Below, piece after piece: positions 58,801-64,000 of a stretch of DNA of 64,000 nucleotides (positions within the stretch are counted from its first letter, which is position 1; each line of letters opens with the position of its first letter). The DNA is from Aplysia californica. Taxonomy: Eukaryota; Mollusca; Gastropoda; Aplysiida; Aplysiidae. Where the stretch lies: contig NW_004797296.1 of the NCBI RefSeq assembly GCF_000002075.1, positions 1,642,925-1,706,924 on the forward strand, written 5' to 3'. The notes below the pieces were generated by a model. That model saw only the letters and a program-made list of their open reading frames with translations, was not told the DNA's origin and did no database searches. The position numbers were made by a program, and so were the translations under genes.

Positions 58801-61800
58801 TACTAAGAGAAGATAGCCTGCCTTCAGCCATCACCAACCACAACCTTCTTCCTTATTAAGAATACTAACATAAAATTTAGCACGGTGAGTCAGCATAACA
58901 AGGAAGAGAGCTCAAAAAAAACCTGTTATAGATTGATCATAATAAGCCAAACAGTCCCTGTTTAAGATCTAATAGAAAAACTAACAAAACAAAGTATTCC
59001 CTGAGAGAGAATTTAGAATTTTTTTTTTTTTCTAAGGTCCTTCAACACCAGGTAATGCTTCCTCTTAGATACAATTACACTGTAAAGGCAAACAGTTGCT
59101 CTGAACTCAATCCAAGTAACCAAAAAGCTGGGACAAAATTCAAGACTCACATCATCCAAAATGGGCAATTGTGCTGATAATATGAAGAAGGAGAAAACAG
59201 AAAAAACTTTGACAAATTCATTTTTCATCTCTGAGAACAAATCTATCACTCCTCACCTGAATGAGATCTTTGGCCTCCTCCAGACTGCCAAAATTTATGA
59301 GGTAAAGAAGATAATCCAGGTACACTTCCACAGAAACCACTTGTCGTAAACGACACACTTGTCTGCAATAAATTTTTTTAATGAAAATGATAAAAACGGC
59401 ACACTTTTTACAAATCTGACCATTATTTTTAAGGTGGCCTGCATGGGCATCCATAAATAAAACGATGATATCGAAGCCATGTGAGGGGCAGACACAGACC
59501 GGTAAAACGATTCCTTTAAACATATTCTCCAAAGATTTTAGATGGAATGTGTTGCGTTTGCTGTGTTAAGCATGACGGTAGAGACAGTCAGACATCAAAG
59601 TAACGCACGTGATGGCAACAACATATTTTTCAATAATCATGAAGTAAGATTTCCTTTCCATCAATGAAAACTTCCAACCAAAAAAGAATGGGAGCAAGCA
59701 TATCTCCATCATGTAAGATTTGTTGGAGTTAAAAAGAAGTACATTGGCATTATCATTGTCATTAAATACTGGAAAAAAGCATCAAAATATACATTATAAA
59801 ATGTCTAAGGAAGTAATTAAGTAGGACTTGGAACAGTCTGGTAACTTTTGCTGACAGTGCTCTTTACCTACAGCTGACATTGTCTAAGGCGGCCATCCAT
59901 TGTCCGAGAGAAAAGTGGCTGTTTTAGACATGCAAACGTTTTACAAAGTGTCATCATAGTCTTAATAAAATGCAAAGGAGGAATGGGAGGTGGAATTTGG
60001 AAAAGTGATTGTCATATACAGTTGGCAGTTAGAGCAGGTCTGACTCAACAGTCAAAATTGTCTTTGACAGCCACCCTTTATCGATGAGACTAGTGGCTGT
60101 CTTACACAGTGCCGTTATAATGTAAATAAAAATTGCAAGGCGGAAATTGGAAAGTGGCTGCTTGTACAGGCGACTGTCTTATACAGCTGGCCCTTAGAGC
60201 AAGTTTGCCTGTATTTATTTCTTAGCAAAAAGAAAGAATACTGAACACCTCTAGCTAGAGTAAAACAAATGGTTTTTAGTTTTAGTAAGAGTTTTACAGC
60301 ACTTGCAACACAATAAGGTCATATAAGTGCCGAAGAATAGAGGTGTTACAAGAGAGTAACAAACACAAAAAAGAAGGAGGGGAGATAGAGACGACAGATT
60401 TTTTATTGGAAAGAAGGAGCAAACCACACCAGCGCACCCGCCAACCACCCACAACAAATGGTTTACTTTACAAAACTGACACATATAGAACATTAAATCC
60501 TGCTTTCAACATTTTCCGCCCAACCCATTATCCAATGTCATAATCGTTTACCATCCCGTTCCTTTTTATTAACCTACACTAATGAAACTTCTTTAGTTTA
60601 TAGCCAAATATTCATGATAACACTTGAGAAATATTTTGTTTCCTTAATTCTTCTGTCTTCATTTTGATTTTTCTTTTAATCTTGTCTACTTTATATGAAA
60701 GACATTTTTAACCTAACTAAAGCAGCAAAATGGTATGACAACACCATATAGTTGCCTACCACGAAATCCTTTTGAATGAAACTTTAAAGGGGGAAAACAC
60801 ACTAAAGGGGGAAATCACACTTTCGGGTAAAACTGAGAGTTGTCTGTTCTCTGTGTGATTACAAAATAGTACAAGATACAATCTTGGCAAAAAATAGGCC
60901 CTACTTCTCTTTGTGATCTCCAAAATCCAGCAAGAAAAATAGTCAACCAAAAGTCATTTTGTTAATTTTGATATGATGGTTCTGAATTTGATACTATTTT
61001 TAATTTTAAAATGAGACATAGTTTTCTATGAATTAAAATAATTCGTTACGGCATGTTTCCTGACAGTATATTTCACATGAGTAAAGATAAAATTCATATG
61101 ATCCCATTTGTGATCCAGCCAGAAAAAAGCGTAAATAAAAATATTAAGGATAATAATATATTACAAAAGCTTTCATTTACTGTAATACACATATTCCACA
61201 CTTGATAACCATAACTGTGTCTAAGTGTTTCCCTGCATTCAACAATGAAAGTGATTGATGGAGCACTCACAGAGAGAAATTGTAACAAAGAGACTTTACA
61301 TAAATAAAAAAACAGACACCATGGTGTTTAAACTCACTTCACAAATTGATCAATCATTGGTGTCCTGTCTTCTTGAACTTGGTACAACGCTGCCATTCCA
61401 ACCTGAAATTGAAATATCAATTGAAGAGAAGCAGAAGCACAACGACAATCATCCAGAGAATTATTTGAAAAATAAGTGCTTAGACCGACACCAATAAAAA
61501 AAAAAGGATCCATTACATAAACAAAAGAGGGATTTCCCCCCCCCCCCACTCTGAAAAATATAAACAAAGAGGAACCCTTCTTCATCCAAATACCTGTTGT
61601 CAGGAAAGATGTTGAAAACAAAAAAATCAAGTTAAAAAACTGCTCCATAACAGCCTACGCCATAGAATGAAAAGTGTTCAAGGAATTTTCTCCCCCAGCT
61701 ACTTACATGATAAATGGAGGTGTCAGCTCTGTAATGCTCAGTTGTCAGTGCGTGGATGAGCTGGAGAGCCTGTGGCCACTGATGATTGACCACACACTCT

Positions 61801-62615
61801 CGAAGAAGGTGAGTGAACCGTGGCAAAAAGTCTCTAAAGTCAGCCTTCAATTTGTGTGTTTGTCTGCGTCGATGATATACTGAAATCAAAGGTGAATTGA
61901 AAGAGCAAGAAAAATGAAATGCTCATCAAAATCACTAATAATGGTGTCAAAACTTAAGACAGGAAGACAACACAAAAAAATGCTCTGGGAAAGAAGTGAA
62001 TGATGAAAATGGTTACAATGAAATTATCAACATTCTAAAAGTCATTACTGCACCCTTAGACATTGCACCAGGTTGATTTAGTTTTTTTTAGTTTTAGTAG
62101 AAGTTTCACGGCGCTCGCAACTGCATACGGTCATATGAGCGCCAGAAGATTAGAGCTGTTACAAGAGAGTAACAAACATAAAAAAGAAGGGGAGATAAGG
62201 ACGATAGATGTTGTGACAGGAAAGAAGAAGCAGGTTGAGTTAAATTGTACAAAATAGGAAAGCTTAAAACAAACCAAAAAACAAAACAATTAAACCCATC
62301 AACCTCCTATCCCCCCCCCCCCCAAAAAAAAGGGAAGGAAGTTCCTTCCCTTGTCTCAGAGACAAGCAAGACAACTCACTTCAAAGGATCTCATAATGAG
62401 TTTTAGTGGTCTTCCACATAAGTACAGACTTTCAGAAGAGTTTGAATTATGAAACACGAAAGAAATGTATTCCAGTTCAAAATACCCAGTAACCACCTCT
62501 GTTTGTTACCTGCACTCATCTTAGAGAAACTTCTTAAAAGTTCTAAAAACTCCAACATTTCCTTTTTACGTTGCTGGTCGTCCGCAGGTAGCTTAGAGAC
62601 ATTTCTTTGATCCAT
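49851..62615 (-). CDS. TAF1A: TATA box-binding protein-associated factor, RNA polymerase I, subunit A
   Basis: TAF1A is a subunit of SL1/TIF-IB, which recruits RNA polymerase I to rDNA promoters in the nucleolus. Ten coding exons, in transcript order, are 62615-62510 (spliced exon from 62633), 61879-61707, 61402-61338, 59362-59257, 58637-58490, 56303-56167, 54996-54850, 54282-54225, 51097-50980 and 50002-49851. All introns are GT-AG with matching phases; 1210 nt give 403 complete residues. Family landmarks are VNHQWPQALQLIHAL (human KHQWQQAAEYM), LLYLINFGSLEEAKDLI, LFYAYQGLVLYVEWK, NPTNPNAHRYMFEF, AVEVLFDYLDFDHC and CWEMRKDWWP. The start is the first ATG of exon 1 (GTACATGG), after a TTTTTACAG acceptor, so a non-coding exon lies upstream. 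The last coding exon (about 35 residues in human, 450 in total) was not found below 49851. Confidence 0.87.
51355..51440 (-). repeat. RepB copy, truncated
   Basis: AGTAGAGGTTTTACAGCGCT to GTCATATGAGCGCCAAAGG, then GTCAACAGAGAAGTCCTTAC, as in the copy at 56623. It lies in a TAF1A intron. Confidence 0.75.
51441..51905. other. TAF1A intron, nothing recognised
   Basis: AT-rich with no gene. A GC-rich patch at about 51465-51515 contains GCGGCCGCGATTTTT and GGCCGCAATTTTT. Confidence 0.4.
51908..52035 (-). repeat. RepB long-variant fragment
   Basis: GGTAAGTGTTTTACGGTGCT through CGGGACACATT to CGGGCGGCGGCCGGAACCTA, matching 63774-63905. Confidence 0.75.
52178..52237. repeat. 21-bp tandem repeat, 2-3 units
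   Basis: GGCAACTTTTGCCATTTCTGT repeated with one truncated unit, in a TAF1A intron. Confidence 0.9.
52305..52455. mobile_element. Truncated GGCGGAGACTACTGTA-ended MITE
   Basis: GGCGGAGACTACTGTA at its right end and the internal TTATATAGTAAAAA match the MITEs at 17291 and 24871. Its repeated motif here is GCGTGCNTTTG instead of GGGATCTTAG, so it is a sister family. Confidence 0.55.
52455..52610 (-). repeat. RepB-associated 5' segment
   Basis: CATTGATGAATCAGCCCATT, then CATAAGAACAT and CACTTCAGTCAGAAGCACCG match 56860-56990. This is the end opposite the ACTAAA tail of the RepB element. Confidence 0.7.
53795..54035. repeat. Local direct duplication
   Basis: GTCAAAAGGCATGAAAGCAT, then ATTTGAAAGTCAGTAATTT, occurs at 53835-53880 and again at 53981-54030, with a partial third copy near 53920. 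Confidence 0.85.
54053..54205 (-). repeat. RepB copy
   Basis: GTTACGGCACTTGCAACAC, AGAGAATAACAAACAC, then GAGCAAACCACACAAGACCA. It ends 20 bp from TAF1A exon 8, so the exon and repeat are almost adjacent. Confidence 0.75.
55173..55356. mobile_element. Short pogo-like MITE
   Basis: CAGTATAACACCGATAGCTC at the left and (reverse complement) ATAACACGGACAGGTC at the right, with AGTTCGA motifs between. The same family as 33968-34085. Confidence 0.6.
55897..56093. mobile_element. Fragment of a CAGTCGAACCTGC-ended element
   Basis: The right end, read as reverse complement, is CAGTCGAACCTGCTTTAACG. The body matches 59868-60042 (GACAGCCATCCATTATCAGA). It lies in a TAF1A intron. Confidence 0.55.
56520..57164. 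mobile_element. CTGCCGTAAGC MITE split by a RepB insertion
   Basis: The left end CTGCCGTAAGCAGACAAAAC and the right end (reverse complement CTGCCGTAAACTGACAAAAT) are clear TIRs. Without the RepB insertion (56623-56992) and one copy of its target repeat it is about 265 bp. It lies in a TAF1A intron. Confidence 0.8.
56612..57003 (-). repeat. Complete RepB insertion with 11-bp target duplication
   Basis: CTTCCAAATCT occurs at 56612-56622 and 56993-57003, bounding a 370-bp insert. On the minus strand the insert starts TACCCCCCAAGGCGGTGCCA and ends GCGAGCGTCGTAAAACC, TCTACT, AAAACTAAAACTA. The tail and target duplication point to retrotransposition. A G/C run lies at 56923-56938. No tRNA-like head is visible, so it may be a LINE-derived 3' piece or a SINE with another head. 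Confidence 0.85.
57270..57345 (+). repeat. Possible tRNA-like SINE head
   Basis: GGCTCAGTAGCTCATTGGAT resembles a tRNA 5' end and A box. A B box is poor, so this is weak. Confidence 0.3.
57461..57699. mobile_element. CTGACAAAACGCC MITE, diverged copy
   Basis: The left end CTGACTAAACGCCTTTTTTA and the right end AAAAAAGGCATTTTGTCAG, with an interior matching 56520-57164 (TGAATTCTAATTTATTC; TAGCTGATCAGG). Confidence 0.65.
58180..58375 (-). repeat. tRNA-derived SINE
   Basis: On the minus strand: TCTATGGTGTAGTGGGTAGG (A box), then CAGTTTGATTCTTG (B-box-like) and a body ending TTAAAGGCCACCTCC. It lies in a TAF1A intron, about 115 bp from exon 5. Confidence 0.55.
59868..60210. mobile_element. Two tandem fragments of a CAGGCAAACTTGC-ended element
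   Basis: Unit 1 (59868-60042) and unit 2 (60050-60210) repeat GACAGCCACCC / GCGGCCATCC, AGTGGCTGT and TTAGAGCAGGT. The right end read in reverse is ACAGGCAAACTTGCTCTAAG. Related to 55897-56093. Confidence 0.55.
60273..60460 (-). repeat. RepB copy
   Basis: TTTTTAGTTTTAGTAAGAGT, then GTGCCGAAGAATAGAGGTGT, to ACCACACCAGCGCACCCGCC. It lies in TAF1A intron 3. Confidence 0.8.
60461..61337. other. TAF1A intron 3 remainder
   Basis: AT-rich with no exon or repeat that I can name, apart from a short AAAGGGGGAAA duplication near 60785-60815. Confidence 0.45.
62076..62232 (-). repeat. RepB copy
   Basis: TAGTTTTAGTAGAAGTTTCA, then CGGCGCTCGCAACTGCATAC and GAGCGCCAGAAGATTAGAG. It lies in TAF1A intron 1 and serves as the uninterrupted reference for the SINE-split copy at 42944. 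Confidence 0.8.
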
Positions 62616-62633
62616 GTACACAAAGACGTTCCT

Positions 62634-63770
62634 CTGTAAAAAGAATTTTATCAAATATAGTGGGGTCTGCTCAAATCAAACATAGTCAATCCAAAAGCTG
62701 CAAAAAAAGAAAGAAAATAAAAACCTGCTTTTTTCTTCTTCTAATTGTGCTAGATCATAAAAAATCAAATGTTCCTGCAGATATTTTGGTTTTAATAAAA
62801 GTGGACTTCTACTGTAATTTAAGATAAGAATGCACTGATACTGATTGAAGAACCAAGAGACTTGCTCACTGCATGCAAACTAACTGAACAAGGAATTGGT
62901 CATATCAAAACATAAATATCTTTCAGTGCTGAGAAAAAATTAAACAAATGATGACGATTTTACGTGCCTGGGAAATATAAACATCCAACTTTGCCGTAAA
63001 CCAAAAGTCTACAACAATGGGCCCTTCCACCAGTAACGTTTACAGGAGGGCTTGAATTAGGTGTTCAGGAGGGCAGATAAAAATTGCCTCGGTGGGGCCT
63101 AAAAATCAGAGGGCACCGAGGCAATTTGCTAGGGCACCAAGGCAAAAGTTATAGGTGATCATTTTGTGGAATAAAGTTGGTAATACATACGGACCATGCA
63201 TCGCAACGTTTATATAAATAACAATGCCATTTATTCTTGCTCTCTACAAAAGTATAGTTTTTGGAAAATTTGTAAAATCATGAAAGAAAAGTAAGCAAAT
63301 CATAGTAAAATCACATCAGCACATCAAAAACCACTAAAAATCATAGTTTTAAATCAAATTCATGTAATGATCACGATTGCATCTCTGACTTAAATGCCTT
63401 TATGACTAGCTCTTATTGATTGGATAATTGATATATATGAATAATGAATATGACTGTTGACAATAGGGCACGATAGAAAACAGTAAATAATATGACCAAT
63501 TAGGTAAGACATTAATCATTAATGAGATTCAAACAGAGCGGTTTACAGGCAGTTAGTAATAAAATAAAAACAAATCATGGTAAATGAAAAAAAATTTTGA
63601 ACTTGTATAAAAAAGAAAAATGAGGAGTGAAAACAACTTATGAACTTGTATGGAAAAAAGAATGAATAACTAAAAACTGCTGTCCAGCAGTTAAACAGTA
63701 GATTCTACACGGTTATGATTATGATAAGTGAAAACAAGTTTTGAAAATACATGTTTTAAAGTTTGGGTTT
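62634..63770. other. 5' intron or flank of TAF1A
   Basis: No exon found; the non-coding first exon and promoter probably lie here or beyond the window. GAGGGCACCGAGGCAATTTG and its near copy GGGCACCAAGGCAAAAG occur at 63108-63150. Confidence 0.4.
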
Positions 63771-63773
63771 TTT

Positions 63774-64000
63774 GGGGGTAAGTGTTTTACGGCGCTTGCA
63801 ACTGCATAAGGTCATATGAGTGCGCGGGACACACCTAATATCCTAATATTTTCAGTTGATAAGAAATTTCGAATTTTGCCCGGGTGGCGGTCAAAGCCTA
63901 CTCTTATCGATTTTAGACCACTAAGGGACCTTTAACGTGCACAACTTGCACATGGGCCCTCCGAGATTTTTCGCCCTTGTCCGAGAAGGCTAGGTGTAGA
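63774..64000 (-). repeat. RepB long variant, cut by the window edge
   Basis: GGTAAGTGTTTTACGGCGCT, then GAGTGCGCGGGACACACCTA, GGGTGGCGGTCAAAGCCTAC, CACTAAGGGACCTTTAACGT and TTGTCCGAGAAGGCTAGGTG. This shows the long body that only fragments of other copies keep. Confidence 0.8.

Overview
This window is animal nuclear DNA from a repeat-rich genome. The three protein genes recognised here are conserved host genes with GT-AG introns. Their exons are short (about 30-300 bp) and sit in introns of up to several kb. The protein similarities, the LINE and SINE types and the frequent AGATCTAG strings suggest a lophotrochozoan, most likely a gastropod mollusc. That assignment is inference, not proof.

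Genes. (1) A TTC9-family TPR protein (TTC9C-like) lies on the minus strand at 12492-17129. Its three coding exons join in phase to 188 residues. (2) EIF3K, a subunit of translation initiation factor eIF3, lies on the plus strand at 26595-40378. Its eight exons join in phase to 216 residues and a stop, with an AATAAA 72 bp after the stop. (3) TAF1A, a subunit of the RNA polymerase I factor SL1/TIF-IB, lies on the minus strand at 49851-62615. Ten coding exons join in phase to about 403 residues; the last C-terminal exon was not found. TTC9C and EIF3K are divergent, 9.5 kb apart. EIF3K and TAF1A converge. EIF3K and TAF1A serve translation initiation and rRNA transcription; I see no sign of a shared regulatory unit.

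The rest is mostly transposable elements and simple repeats. Region by region: 1-6.8 kb holds scattered SINE pieces, a near-perfect 51-bp hairpin and a degenerate 24-bp minisatellite. 6.8-10.6 kb is a dead DNA transposon with terminal inverted repeats (TIRs) and a decayed transposase. 10.6-26 kb holds TTC9C, several CAG-ended MITE-like elements, an RTE-like LINE with a SINE inside it, long CA and GA microsatellites, and a 2.5-kb long-TIR element. The introns and 3' flank of EIF3K (26-43 kb) carry three insertions sharing a CAGRGNTGCC-type end; two have 6-bp target duplications. 45-46.7 kb is an I/Nimb-like LINE 3' end with an RNase H domain. 48.6-49.8 kb is another TIR element with a 44-bp palindrome. 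The TAF1A introns are filled with copies of one dispersed repeat (called RepB here) and MITEs, including a clean nested insertion with an 11-bp target duplication.

No CRISPR array, no operon, no bacterial-type system and no retrovirus or LTR element was recognised. The most interesting material is the set of possibly undescribed DNA-transposon families and the nested insertions that give relative ages.
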